A DNA stretch of 64,000 nucleotides from Erpobdella octoculata (GCA_963978895.1 OZ022238.1:4390652-4454651); one strand, 5' to 3'. Counted from the first letter of the stretch, positions 13,546-26,350 are shown. Notes: a model not told the origin generated them from the sequence alone. Program-made: numbers and translations.

Positions 13546-14009
13546 AGAAAAAAAACAGAAACAATAATTTTAAAATGTCTAATCTAAATCTGATGATTAA
13601 GAACACCTACCCATAATTCTTTAATTCTATTTTATATTTTTTTATGGTGAACATCTATACAATGACATTGTAAAAATAATTTTAAATGTACTTATTGTCT
13701 TGCATAACTAAGCAAGTGAGCTTTCAGGAGTCTACTGCAACAATGGCTTAATCAAGTTATTCACATTGATCTCAGTTTCTGAACCTTAGCAATTTTTATT
13801 GACTGATCACACGTCAACTCCTATACTTCTTAAAACAATAAGAAACTGTTCCCATACATATTAAGAGCTAGCAGTACAATTCTATAACTAAACACGTTGG
13901 GCGCATTGAATGGTCTATAAACATGATTATAAAACTATCTTCGCAGATATAATATTTGTTGAACTTGATAATAAAACATAAGAAGTACTCGCAATTTGGA
14001 ACCAGTGAT

Positions 14010-15250
14010 ATTTTAGTAATGAAAACTAATACTAATACGAAAACGATCGACCATAGTTAACTAAAACTATAACGAAACGAAAATTAAATTTCCCAACTAA
14101 AACTAAACTAAAACTAGAATGGTTTGTCCTAGAACTAACTAAAAATAAAATAAATAATCTCAAATATTTTGTTTCTTTTTCGTTATTTGACAAAAGTTTG
14201 TAATTAAAATTTATAATGACCATAGACATCGATGTATTAAAAAAACATAAATCAAATTAATTTAATTTCTTTGGTTTCTCAATATCGGCCTGAAATTTCT
14301 AAGAACGTTCTTTTATTCTCCGTATTTTATAGAAGTTGTTGTGTTGTTTTTTAACCGATATTAATTTGGCAAGTTTAGTTAAACAGTTTTCTGGTCGCAA
14401 GCGGAGCAGCAGTGTGTGGACTTATTTTAAATTTGAAGAAACAGAAAACAAGTCGATGTCTCTTGGCTTTAGCGAATGGTTCAAAATGCGACGCACTTGT
14501 TGCTACTAAGAATCCGACTAATCTTCAATTTGCTACTATAGTATACTTTACTAAAAGGTTATATAGTAATACAGTTGATAGTATAAGTACTCTCGATAAT
14601 GTAGCTTGCATCATATTTGTTTTAGAAATACTTGATTTTAACTTATTTATGTCATTTGTTTTAAGTTGAAACATATTTTATGTGCATAGGTTGAACTCCA
14701 ACTCTATCTACATAAGCAACCATCAAGTCAACAGCAATAGTCGACAGTCCACTCAACGATGAAAGATTTTCCCTTGCTTTCAGCAAAACTGGCTGGACCG
14801 TCAACAAGGCAAGTGGTTCTTGATGTGGATGCTGTGCTGCTAAAAAAACATCTTACTCAATATATAAAAGAAGTCAGCTCATTCCCATATAATTACAGCC
14901 TCTCCTCAATTGAGTTCTGGTACCAGAAGCAACAGTTGAATACTTCAGTCCTCTGATTGCGCTGGATCTGATATCGGCACCAGCTTCGCAAGCTTGTGTG
15001 GTGCGACTTTTCTCAGTTCGTGGGATTTTGACAGCTGGCAGACGCAACAGGATGGAAAAATAGTTGAATATGCGTTCTTGGTTAAAGTAAACCAAGATCA
15101 ACTTGTTGACATGGACAGTTAATATTTATTATATTGAAATAAAAATATATTAGCAAAAATTTCAATAATAACTAAACTAAACTAGAATGATAGCACCAAA
15201 ACTATATAAAAACTAAAATAATTACATTTATGAAAACTAAAACTAAATAT
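14010..15250 (+). mobile_element. Decayed hAT-superfamily DNA transposon
   Basis: Two diagnostic hAT parts lie in order. Near 14393-14530 a BED-type zinc finger start reads RKRSSSVWTYFKFEETENK, then after a frameshift SRCLLALANGSKCDALVATK and NPTNL; the second finger cysteine is degenerate (LLAL for CxxC). Near 14915-15065 comes the hAT dimerisation tail: FWYQ..., then LDLISAPASQACVVRLFSV with RGILTAGRRNRM, matching the family pattern LA..iLsiPASsa..ER.FS..G...t..R. The central catalytic part is almost wholly missing. Both flanks (14030-14160 and 15160-15245) carry repeated ACTAAAACTAAA words, plausible subterminal repeats. Exact terminal inverted repeats and target duplications were not identified, so the ends are approximate. 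Confidence 0.8.
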
Positions 15251-16144
15251 GACAGTTTCAATACATGTCTAATAAACATTCACGGCCTAACATGGCATAA
15301 TCTTGCATAACTTGTTTTGTCTATGGGATTCTTGGATCATGTTTAACTTCCTACACGTAAACAGCCGTGGCAGTTTTACATGCTTTTATTAACTTTCACT
15401 TGGAATGTCTGCGGATTTACTACATTTTAGGAGATCGATTTATCATTTTTTTAGTCGTCCAGTTCAAAATAAAATTTAAATTCATGTTAACAAGAATCAT
15501 TTTTTTACAAATTTGAGAAGCAAACACTATCAAAAAATTAAATTAAAAAACACATTTTGTAAATGACAACAAAATTTATTTTTGTCATTGTAGCTACCAA
15601 TAAACATTTTCTGATAACTTTCTACTGGGGTATTATTTTTGCAATATGTTGTTGCTGTGAAAGTGTTTCACAGTTTTGAAATACGTTTTCAATTTTTAAA
15701 TTATAATGTTTGGATTACTAGGAATTTTAGTTAAGAAAACAAGTTGTCCATACCGTTTGTTTTGTTTTGTTTTCGACATATAATATTTGTATATTTTTGT
15801 TTGAGTTGGTAACTAATAAAAAATTTTATGTATACAATATGTAGCATAAAAATGTGCTAAAAAATATTCCATGAAAAACAAGCAATTGTTTTCAACCTCA
15901 ATTTGATTGATGTTATAAATGTCTCTTTAAAAAATGATAAATTTAGTTTTAGCTATTTTAAACAATTTAATTACTACATTGTTAATGCAAAACGTGCCAG
16001 GTTGATGCAAGACAGCTATGCTGAAAAAAAAACCGAGAAACATTTTCCATCACATATTTTTGTTTACCTAAACCTGACCCGTAGCTTAAATGAGCCGTCT
16101 CTAATAAGAGCAAAACTTAAACTCAAATTTTATAAAAAAAAAAC
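15251..16144. other. Nothing recognised
   Basis: AT-rich; one 86-codon chance frame at 15903-16163 runs into the tRNA-like sequence and shows no domain. Confidence 0.4.
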
Positions 16145-16210
16145 GTACCCAGAGATGGTCTGAACTCTGACCACGTGATAGTCGGGTGTACCCACTAGAG
16201 CTACATGGGC
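16145..16210 (-). repeat. tRNA-like sequence (tRNA pseudogene or SINE head)
   Basis: The minus strand begins GCCCATGTAGCTCTAGTGGG, resembling a tRNA acceptor arm and A box (TAGCTC.AGTGGG). It is followed by a GACTATCAC stretch in the anticodon-arm position and GAGTTCAGACC near the B-box position; the 3' side ends in TGGGT, able to pair with GCCCA. The anticodon and T arms are imperfect, so an active tRNA gene is unlikely. Confidence 0.4.
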
Positions 16211-16529
16211 ATACCTGTGACGGGGAACTGTGTTTTTATCGACAGTTGACAGTTAATCGACTTAAATTGGAAAGTCGATTAACCTGCGAAGGAGTCGATT
16301 ATCCTTACAATAACCACCTGTGATCACGGGTTGAACTGTACTTATATTCAAAAGAATATAAGTTGTGTTATATCGTTCATGTGAATTGTTCACGTTTCGA
16401 GCGAATTTAACATTTATCGAGTGAATTGTTTATGGTTCGGGCAAATAGAAACAAGATCAAAGAATTATTAAAGCGAGACAATTGTTTCGATGAATTCAAT
16501 TGATTTTATTTCTTATATTCTTATATATA
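16211..16529. other. Leader region before the second channel gene
   Basis: Contains GTCGATTA repeats near 16255-16300 and no ORF. The segmental duplication shared with the 32 kb copy starts near 16530. Confidence 0.4.
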
Positions 16530-16647
16530 TTTATAGAAACAGTTTTCAATTTTTTTATGCCATCAACTAAGAGAGAAAACCGACGATATTGGATTACTTG
16601 ATCAAAATAGATTTTAGGTTGCTGAAACAGTTTTTTGTTCAACATTA

Positions 16648-18160
16648 ATGACTAAAGTGAAAATGCTAAAATTTAAAAATGAATTCAAAACGTTTGCAGA
16701 GAACACGACAATACGCGGAGTTCCAAAAATTCCTAAAAGCAAAGATCCGTTACTGAAAGTCTTGTGGTTGTTTTTTGTCATTGCATGTTCTACTGTTCTG
16801 GTACTTCTGCTTTACCAGCTTTTTAGTAAATTTTACCAATGGCCAGTTACTACAACATTCAGCAAATCTGTTGATAAACAAATTATTTTTCCGGATGTTA
16901 CGTTTTGCAATATTAATTCATTTCTTAGCGGATATCCAACAAATGTCACAGTTTCAGATTATTTAAACCAGGTTGATGAAATAACGTCAAAAGCAAATAG
17001 AACAACATCTGAACAAAATCAGTTCTGGAAGATAGTTTTGGAAGCCTGGAAATCAATAGTTGGATTCATTGCTAGTTTGCCAAGAGAAGCAACTCAATTT
17101 GAAGACTGTCCTAATTTTATAGCTGAGTGTTATTTATACGACAAAAATTGGAAAAAAACCAGTAAATGCTCAAATAGATTTGAACAAAAATGGAATGCAG
17201 GATATTTTGTTTGTTCAACAATTAGAACAAGCAAACTTTATAATGATAATTTGCAGTTTATTCGTGGAATGACTCTTATTTTAAATATTGGAAAACCAGT
17301 AAAAGAACAGTTTATGTTCTATCAATCTCTCATATCTTCTCAGGTAAATGGAGTTAGAATGACAATACATCCATCAGGAACTTTTCCTGACATGAGAAGC
17401 GGAGTAACCCTTACACCAGGAACTGAAAACCTGATAAAAGTTACCCAAACTAATATTGAAAGATTGGACAAACCATACAATAAAATGGGTTGTACTCATC
17501 AACAAAATGTAGCTGTTCACGAAACCGAAACTTATTCTGAGAGAATGTGTATCGAGTTTTATAACCAATTAAATGTATATAATAGATGTTCGTGCATTTC
17601 TGATTTGTACGAAGTACCTGACCATTTATCTATGATACCTTTTTGCGGTTATTTGTTTCAGAATTTCAATAAATCAAATTTCAACTATTCAAAGGTTATA
17701 TATGAGATAAACTGTGATGATAAAACTGCTAATAAAAAGTTCATCGACCAGTGTCGTTCTCCTTGTAATGATATTGAATATAATTTTGTGTTAGTATCAT
17801 CTCCATGGCCACCTCCTTTTATTCAATCGAGCTTGTATGAACAATATTTTACACAATGTTTTGATCGTTTTCCTGAAGTAAAAAACCGCTACGAATCTAA
17901 TGATCATTTGTCAAATTCACCCGCTAATATCTGATTTAAAGGAAATACAACAATCTTTATTATATGTGAAATTAGTCATGGAAGACGATTGTCCATATTA
18001 TCAGGTTGAAAAACCTTTGTATTCTCTGGATGTTATGGTTAGTCTTGTAGGTGGCATGCTCAGTCTCTGGTTGGGAATTTCAATTATGACTATTGCTGAA
18101 GTACTTGAGTTGTTTTATTTACTAGTTAAAAGTTGTTTCCATAAAAACCAGAACAAATAA
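16648..18160 (+). pseudogene. DEG/ENaC channel subunit, frameshifted duplicate of the 32.3 kb gene
   Basis: Near-twin of the intact gene at 32308. The first frame covers 428 residues: Arg-Gly at 23-24, TM1 at about 38-60, FPDVTFCN at 81-88, PGTE, and the extracellular cysteine block (CIEFYNQLNVYNRCSC). After YES at about 17897 the sequence has 28 bases where the twin has 66. The 38-base loss shifts frame and stops translation at 17934 just before TM2. The second frame resumes at SDLKEIQQSLLYVKL and runs through an intact TM2 (GGMLSLWLGISIMTIAEVLE) and cytosolic tail to 18160. The product would therefore lack the pore. Membrane cation channel by family. A splice event joining the frames is conceivable, but no convincing intron is seen. 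Confidence 0.88.
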
Positions 18161-18478
18161 TGAATTCTTGAAATGTTTCCTCTACTTGTTTTATTTTGCT
18201 TATTTTGTATACTGATTCTATGTTTTCATAAATGTCTTAATAATTGTTGCAGGCACACAAAAACACAGAAAAAATTAAACTTGTTTTTCAATTTATTTTA
18301 AGATGTATTTGTGTCTGACAGCTACATGTTTGTTTTCATTAAAATCAGTGTTGTTATTGCGCACTATAACAATTAATGGTTTTACATTTTCATCGAATTT
18401 ATCTACAGCTGTTTTTGCTCTTTGGGATGATTATACTTTAAATGTTAAATGTTTTTGAATATTTTTTCATACCTATTT

Positions 18479-18484
18479 AATAAA
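18479..18484 (+). promoter_or_regulatory. Candidate polyadenylation signal
   Basis: AATAAA in the 3' flank of the second channel copy, conserved in the duplicate at 34010-34015. Confidence 0.4.
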
Positions 18485-18688
18485 GTTAGTTGTACTGCTT
18501 TTTGATTTTTTTATGCAATAAAAACAGTTTTTTTCATGAAGTGCATCTAACTAAATTTATGTGCTGTTGTTGTTTTTAAAAGATACATTTCATGTAATAG
18601 TTATAGCTTTTCTCACGCAAAAAATGTTTCGATTCGTTGCCACTATGACGTGTAATGAGTTGTTGTTAAAATTTGAATTAGCCACATT

Positions 18689-18960
18689 AGGAATGTTTAG
18701 CTTTGTTGGTGATGAATTAACTCTAAATCTTATAAATCTTATAAAACAAAAAACAACCAAGAGCGGAGAGCGAGCAGGTACGGTTGAGTGAGCAGAAGCA
18801 AGTAAGGAAAAGGTATTGGGATATGGAGAGCCCTTGTCTATTTTGAAGTGTTTTATGTTTGCACCTTGAAAACCAAAATGAGTGGTTATCATTTTTACAA
18901 ACAATTGTTTGGTAGACTTTAAATTCAATTTTTTGTTGTACTAATAGAAGCACCCGGCCT
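18689..18960 (+). repeat. Repeat paired with 19826-20005, containing family A purine tract
   Basis: Shares GGAATGTTTAGCTTTGTTG, CTAAATCTTAT and GCGGAGAGCGAGC with 19826-20005 in direct orientation. GC-rich purine words are the reverse of family A. A scrap CACCCGGCCTTGTGCGGG follows at 18950-18970. Confidence 0.7.
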
Positions 18961-19825
18961 TGTGCGGGTTTTTCTTAGTTTAAAAATTGCTTTTTTATGA
19001 TACAGCGTAAAAAAGTGAACATTTTTTTAATGGAGAGAAACCTTTTTCTTAAAAAATACTACTTTTCTATGTAGAATATGTTGATCAAACTGCTGACACG
19101 AGCAGCTTAATGTGAATACAAAGTGTATACATTGCTTTTCACACTTTTCAGGGGTTTTCCCATTTTAAACCTGATAGTTACAGCACTGCAAACACCTATA
19201 CACAACAACGTTTTTCAGATTCTTATTAGAGCTCAACAAATTATCTTTCACATTTTTAGTTTTTTGTGTACTGTGGTTTTCTAACTTCTTTTTTAATTTT
19301 CAGATTTATGTTTGATTTAGTTTCTAGGGGCGTCTGGGTAAATGTTGTAGACATAGTTTGAATGATATAGTTTGTTAAAAAGCAAACTGTTATTGAAATT
19401 AAAATATTAAAACACTACCAATTAAAGGTTTTGAAACCAAAATTGAGCGTTGTCCGTCTTCACCAATGATAGCCTTAAAGCAAGTGAAACAATTAAAAAC
19501 CCTGTTTTTAGAAAAGGTGCTTTTCATAAAATATCCCAGACTTAAACCCAAGAATGGGTGGTTTTACGGTCAATAATCGGAAAAATTAGCCGAACGAAAA
19601 AAATGTTTACAGAATTTTATTTGTTGAGATTTGCTTAATAGCATTAATAATAAGAGAAAACCGCCACTTTGTATCATTTTTGCAAATGTTTGATCAAATT
19701 TGAGACACCAGCACCACTCAGTATATCAGACTTTGAATTAACGTTAGACATTTTATCACATCATCAGATATATCATTTTAACCCTCACGAGTTGACAGCG
19801 TTTGTCGTTGATCAGGTTTTTGTTA
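18961..19825. other. Nothing recognised
   Basis: AT-rich spacer between the two direct repeats; no ORF or known repeat. Confidence 0.4.
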
Positions 19826-20005
19826 GGAATGTTTAGCTTTGTTGATGATGATGTTAATTCTAAATCTTATATAACAAAAAACGATAGAGGGCGGAGAGCG
19901 AGCGGGGACGTTTGAGTGCGCAGGAGCGAGCGAAGAAAAGTAATTGGGATAAGGAGAGCAAGCGAGAAAGAAAAAGAAATGGGAGAGCGAGGAAGCAAGC
20001 AAACG
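19826..20005 (+). repeat. Second copy of the 18689 repeat
   Basis: Direct-orientation partner of 18689-18960; the GGAGAGCGAGC...AGGAGCGAGCG tract is longer here. Confidence 0.7.
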
Positions 20006-20143
20006 CGGTTGATCCTGTCAACCTGTTAAATAGAATACGCTATTAAAACGCAATAAGCATGGATTAAAATATAAACGAGAATAATTTGTTTGTTTTATAA
20101 GTGCTAGTAGTTTTTCTCTTGCGTACACCTCAGCAAATACAAG

Positions 20144-20296
20144 CGTACATTGCCGTAGTTATAGGGTACATTTCCGTAGATATAGGGTACATTGCCGTAG
20201 ATATAGGGTACATTGCCGTAGATATAGGGTACATTGCTGTAGATATAGGGTACATTGCCGTAGATATAGGGTACATTGCCGTAGATATAGGGTACG
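20144..20296. repeat. 21-bp minisatellite, about 7 units
   Basis: Head-to-tail units of TAGGGTACATTGCCGTAGAT plus A, nearly identical. The unit length is a multiple of three, so repeating peptides appear on both strands (YIAVDIG plus, YIYGNVP minus). No gene context supports either. Confidence 0.95.
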
Positions 20297-20442
20297 CCTA
20301 CCACCAGTTAAACATCTCGACGTAAGATAACGGTTTTAGCCGCGTTATAAGTAAACGATACACTACAGTTTTAATTAGAAAGGGTTTTTATGCAAGCTAG
20401 AAACAAACGAACAAAAAAATAACCAGCCGCTCTTTTATAAGT

Positions 20443-22530
20443 TACTAGCTGGGTTACCCGGCGTTGCCCGGGGATTTTAAAGGCTTTTTATCGCTTTCTC
20501 TCTGGCTCCCGTTTCCTTAACCGCTTGCTTTCCCATTCCATGTCGTTTTCTCACTCCTGGTCGCATTTCTGCTCACGGTCGCTTTTCCGGCCCCGGTCTC
20601 TTTTACTTTTCCCGATCCCGGTTGCTTTTACGCTTTACCGCTCCAGCTTGCTTTTCTTTTCGCTCTTCTGTTCCTCCATTAAATTTTAGAGCCTTCCCAA
20701 TGTGGCTTAGATGGGCTGTAGCGGAATGCTGTGCACAGTCATCAAAATTGATCTGTTCTCTCGTTAACACTTTGTTGTTTGGTTTGCTCGTTTAGTTACG
20801 TCTGAACTTCCTTAATTTTAATTAGTGTTCTTTAATGTATTGGTTCCACTCTGCAAGTGTGATCTTCTGCAAAGGCTTATTATGATTGACTGAAGCTGAA
20901 AAAAAAGAATTTATTAGTTAACGGCTGCAATAATGTTAAAATCCGCTCATATACATCAACAGGTTATATTTATTTTAAATACTTGTAAGATTATAAATGC
21001 TTACAATAGATTTATCACACACTGTTCAACAGCTGCTTTTCGTAAAATCGCTAGTCTTAGTTTTTGAGTTCTTAGTTTTTAAGTGTCATGTCTACAGAAA
21101 GCATATAACGCTACATGTGGCATGTTAATAAATGTTGACCCGTGGCTTTGAAAAATGTGATATAAAACACAGATTGAAATAAAACATGAAGTAATAATTA
21201 TATTAAAAACCTTCAAAGCATTAACTTAATGAATTTTCCGAGAGTTTTCTGAGATCATCAATTTGGAACAATCGAAGAGTACCACTTTTATTTAGAAAAT
21301 GATGCAATTATAAATTGAACAAAACAGCAGCAGATTGATAGGCTGGCTTGAGAACTTTGTTCTTGATTTTGTTGAAACACAAAAATACTGCACTTGCTTT
21401 CATTTCTTTCAAATTTCATGCACCTCATATATCAGTGAAACTTTTACAATAAATTGGTGTTGCATGTAAGATTATCTTTAAAATGTAATTTTCTAATTTC
21501 CTCTGAAAAGTAAAAAATAAAATAAGACCGATAAATTAATTCATAATCTTATAGTCATAACTACTCGTGAATAATAATGGTTGTAATGCCATCACATAAA
21601 AAAAAACTTACCTGCCCAAAAAAATTTCTCATTTACCGATAGGCTGATAGCAAGCTCGTCGCTCAACAATATTAGATAAGGAACAATTGAAGTCAGAAGC
21701 CTTGAACGATAAATGTGAACAATGAATTTAAATTTATTTTTCCAATCTGCAACTCCTTTTTGTAAAACACAAAATGTTAGAGCATAATGATAATCTTATA
21801 ATAATTAATAATAATATAACATAATTAAACACGTGCAATGCAACAAACGAAACAAATTGAAAGATACACAGTAAATCATGATTTTAAAAACTAAAAACAA
21901 ATTACCAAAGCTTTGCCACTTACTTTTGAATGGGAGATATGAACAATGAATTTCTAATTTGATTTAATTTTAATTTGTTAAGTCTGGAACTCTTTTTGTG
22001 AAGCACAAAATATCTCTAAAAAGAAGAAATTCTACCTGCAATTTATTGATTAGTCCTGAAATCCAAAGTTATCTAGATTTAAAAAATAAGTTCTGTCGTA
22101 TCGGAGGTTCGGAAGAGAATGAGCCTCAATGAGCTCTATGAAATCAAAACAAAGGTATCCGGCGGCACCATAGATATCTATGGGCGGCACTAAACAACAC
22201 ACATATTTATTTAATTTAATATTTATATTTAAAACCTTTAAAACTTAAGAAAAAAAAATTAAAAATATTTTGTATAATTTAACTATAAATTAATTTTATT
22301 TTATTTTGTAGAAAAAAAATTTACTCCAACTTACTACCGCTGACCAAAACGTTTTTTGTCCATAAAACATCAACGGAGAAACCAATTTATTTAAAATTTT
22401 ACAGGAACCACCGCTTGAATAAGATACATAAGTGTGCCAAATTTCAATTAAATCTGTTCGGTCGTTTACATTTTATGTCCGAACAAACAAACAAACAAAC
22501 AAACATTTCATTTTTATATATAAAATAAAA
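20443..22530 (+). mobile_element. Retroelement family A, copy with both ends
   Basis: The 5' end reads ACTAGCTGGGTTACCCGGCG, then a GC-rich pyrimidine tract to about 20670. Near 22370-22530 it has a typical non-LTR 3' end: GTGCCAAATTTCAATTAAAT, TCTGTTCGGTCGTTTAC, an (AAAC)5 array and a TATATATAAAAT tail. These resemble RTE-like LINE or related SINE termini. The AT-rich middle encodes no visible reverse transcriptase, so this may be a non-autonomous element or two separate fragments. Target-site duplications were not found by eye. Confidence 0.6.
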
Positions 22531-22624
22531 TTTTGATAATATTTTACAATAAATGTCTACAATAGTAGAAACAATTACCGAGTATAATAATCCAAAGGCA
22601 TACAGACGAAACGCTTAGAACTGC

Positions 22625-23335
22625 GAGCCACTTTAGCCTCCAACGCATTTGTAACTTATACACATTTGTTGCGCCAAGTCGAAGGTGTTTTTTATATTAA
22701 AACATAACGTTAGAAAAGATAAACTAGCTATTACTGATACTTCCAGTTTTTAGATTGAACTGAAATTATTTTTTTCAAGAAACGTTTTTTCATGATGAAA
22801 CCGCGTTTCACAACTTGAACTTCTGAAAGCCAATATTTAACTACCAACAATCTTATAATTCAGAGGTATTCTCATTGTTGTTTGAAGTATTAGAGTATAT
22901 AACACGTAAGTTTGTTGCGCGTGAAATATAAGGGCGATGGATGAAGAGGCGGCGGAGCAATATCATAGCCTATGAGGATCATTCAAGGCTGCTTAAACTG
23001 CTAGCTGCAGGGGAAGTCGTTTTGCCGGTCTTTGTCCAACTTATTGCACCTCAGTAGTTGGCGGGCTGGATTGATTCGCGCCTTGTGCCCACGAAAGCCT
23101 TGTGCTTTCAGTGGCCTCCCATCCTCAAAGCCAACATAAACATGTCACCAAACACTCAATCATACATACCGTCTAAATTGTCTTATTGACAGATACAGAC
23201 GTTAAACAAATCACACACACACGTGCGTGAAATATTCAAAAGTTCACAGATTTCAGCTCTGGAGATAATTATCATTTTTTAAGGATGTTCGTAAAAGGAT
23301 GTTATCGTTGTTTCTAAACTTGATTAAAATCATTG
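22625..23335 (+). repeat. Family G copy C, internally deleted and interrupted
   Basis: Begins like copy B (CGCATTTGTAACTTATACAC at 22647, 23905). It keeps only about 100 bases of the left part, then jumps to the right-end core (GAAAGCCAATATTTAACTAC at 22823) and continues to GATGTTATCGTTGTT. At about 22927 it is split by a 295-bp insertion (element U). Confidence 0.8.
22927..23221 (+). mobile_element. Element U inserted into family G copy C, flanked by target duplication
   Basis: GCGTGAAATAT occurs immediately before (ending about 22931) and after (about 23225-23235) the insert. Across the junctions the host sequence is continuous with copy A. The insert starts AAGGGCGATGGATGAAGAGG and ends in an ACACACAC tail. 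Length, simple-repeat tail and duplicated target fit a SINE-type retroposon, although no A/B boxes are clear. Other copies: 9436 (reverse) and 11905 (reverse, partial). Confidence 0.75.
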
Positions 23336-23689
23336 TTTTATTTGAACATGTTTACTGTAATACAAAAAAAAGTTTTTCTATTATGAATTATGATTTTCCT
23401 GCGTTTGCCAAGTTTTTACTCAGTAAAAAATTGAAAGAATAAATAATAACTTTTTTTATGCAAATGTTGTTTTTGAAACATGACGTTAAAACTTGAAATA
23501 AGACTACTTTTAAAAAGTTCAAGAGGAAAAAAACATATAAAAATCCAAAATAAATTTATTTAAAAATTGTTTATAAACTGTATACACAATTTTAAAACTT
23601 TTTTTCAGAAGTGCTTCAAACAAAAAACATTGATTAAATGTAATAAATTTTTGCAGAGGTTATTTAAGCTTCACCAACTGCAAGCCGCT
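23336..23689. other. Nothing recognised
   Basis: AT-rich spacer. Confidence 0.4.
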
Positions 23690-23692
23690 TCA

Positions 23693-23729
<37 letters not shown>

Positions 23730-23890
23730 AGTTTATAGTCCTTTACACCAAGTGTTTTAAGACTGAAACGGCTGTGCCAGAAGCACCTAAGTACTTTCAG
23801 TCGTGGATCATAATCTGATTCTTTTAACTTTTCCCTCCTCCTTTCTCCATGCTTGGGAGTGGCTGGCAAAAGCAAGGCGGAGTTGCCGCT
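23690..23890 (-). repeat. Family C SINE-like repeat, with T28 run
   Basis: Reverse copy of the family: on the minus strand CTCCGCCTTGCTTTTGCCAG, CCAAGCATGG, ATTATGATCCACGAC, AAGTACTTAGGTGCTTC, TTAAAACACTTGGTGTAAAG. It ends in an A-rich tail, seen here as a long T run at 23696-23723. A poly(A) end supports a retroposed origin. Confidence 0.8.
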
Positions 23891-25818
23891 TCAAGTTTCA
23901 ACGCATTTGTAACTTATACACATTTCACACGTCACGTCAAAGGTGTCTTTTATAATAACGTGTAACTTTTGAAAAGATATAATTATCTTACTAGCTAATA
24001 CTGATAAGTTTCAATTTTGTTATTGATTTTTCCTTTACTTTTCTTTTTTACATTGGCTGAAATCGCGCATGCGTAATAGTTTCTGATGTTGATGTTTAAT
24101 TTCAGCATCAAATATGAATTATTTTAAAGTTATTCTTTATTTTTTGCTAAGTGACTATTTCTGCTTGTGTGATATTTATGTTTGATTTTCAAAAATAAAT
24201 GTAGGATATAAACAATGATAATAGTTATTGGTTCCCGGTATAGTTTTGTAAACTCCGTTTAAGATGATTTTACTGTTTCCTATTGTCTGGATCTTGTTTT
24301 CATTGTTTTAAAAACTTACATAATAAAAACAAAAAGCTAATAATACACCGGAGATTAGCTAACATCTTGTCACCATTCAAGGTTGGCTATCAACTAATCT
24401 ATCCGTATAGCAATTTTATTTAAAAGCTAAGCATTTTGCAACTATTCCACTCTTATTTTTTAGAATTGAAATGGATGAGAAAAATTACATGAGTTCATGT
24501 AAGATTTACAAATCATGTTTTAAGAATTAAAAGTGTAAAATACAATTACATAAGTACGTTTTTAAAATAAATTTACACTTGATATACATTGAAAATATTT
24601 GTATATATGGTTATAGCAGTTGTCTCTAGAAGAATACAAATAATAGTTGATTTTTCCTAATTTTTTTATTTCTTACATCTCTACTAAAATAGCGCTAAAA
24701 TTTCTAATAGAATGAAAATTACCCAAAAATGAGTAAACAAAATTTAATAACATATGGAAACCAACAAAATTAAATTTGCAAAATTAACAAAATAACCAGC
24801 AGGTAAGTAAATAACTGATTTTTTGCTGCACCTGCTGAGGGTGCGCAAGTACAAAACGGATTAAGTCACTGAAGCAATATTATTACTGCAAATTAAACTT
24901 GTTAAATAAAAACAAGCTGTTGTACGTTAATTTAAAATAAAAAAAACTGTTAAAAAACAGTTGTTAGTAGCATATTCTCTATAATTGTTAATGTGATAAA
25001 ACTGCTAACTACGAACGCATTATGTTCAAACTTTACAATTTGAGCAGACTCAACGAAAAAGAACAAACAAATTAGTGTTTTTATTTTGCAAATATTTTTA
25101 AACACAAACTAATTTTTAATTTTGAAAAACTAAATAAATTTACTTTAAAGTATTATGTTTGTTTGTATAGGTTATAAAAAAATTTACAAAAAATTCTGCT
25201 ATGTTTAAAAAAACTGACCTTTTAAAATGATGTTTTTTTCATATTTTATGAATGTAATAAGTTACGTCATATAACAATACGCATTAAGTTATATAATTTG
25301 TAACTGACAGATTTTGCAGAAAATAAACGACCCGCATTTTTATATTTTATCAAACTATTTGAGAAATATAATTTGATGACTGGATTTATTTTAGTTCATT
25401 TAGAAGTTAAAGTGTAGTTCAATTTTTTTTGTATTTTTTAATTTTGTTATGTATTCAGTTCTGAGAATACTTTGCCCGACTAATTAAAAATTTGATGTTA
25501 TTTTCCATTGACCTGTTTTTACTAATCTGGTTTGAAAAACATACATTTTTTGCACTGACAGTGTGTTCAAAAATAAACAAATCAGCTTAGTTTTTGTCTT
25601 GTTTTTTTGTTAGTTTTAAATTGTGTTAATCATTAAAATTAAACTCAGTTGTATTACTATAACTAAGTTTATAGTTTAAATCAACCGCAATTTAACTACC
25701 TGAGACTCTGAAAGCCAATATTTAACTACCAGCAATCTTATCAGTCAGAGGTTTTTTCATTGTTCTTTGAAATAATAGTGTGGCCTACGGGTCCCATATA
25801 TATCTATATATATATATA

Positions 25819-26107
<289 letters not shown>

Positions 26108-26350
26108 ATGTTTGATAACATAAACATAATAACGTTACTAGATATAGATGATAATAAAGTAGAAGCATTAGATTAACTAATTTTCATGCTCATCACACCA
26201 TTTCTGATAAAAAAAAAACAATGTTCTTGTTAGACCAAATAAATGAGATCTGACAACCAGAACTGACTGTGGACACAACATTGAAGATGTTAGAGGTAAT
26301 ATTTCTACATACAAAATGTAATTGTTACAAACTTGTTAAAATACTCAGTA

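Noticed and set aside
14874..15101. 75-codon minus frame
   Set aside because: Antisense shadow of the hAT dimerisation domain.
20101..20325. YIAVDIG repeat peptide, open on both strands
   Set aside because: The 21-bp minisatellite length is a multiple of three and free of stops; no gene context.
20443..22530. CRISPR-like array from the AAAC and other short repeats
   Set aside because: Eukaryotic context, no spacers of regular length; the AAAC run is a retroelement 3' tail.
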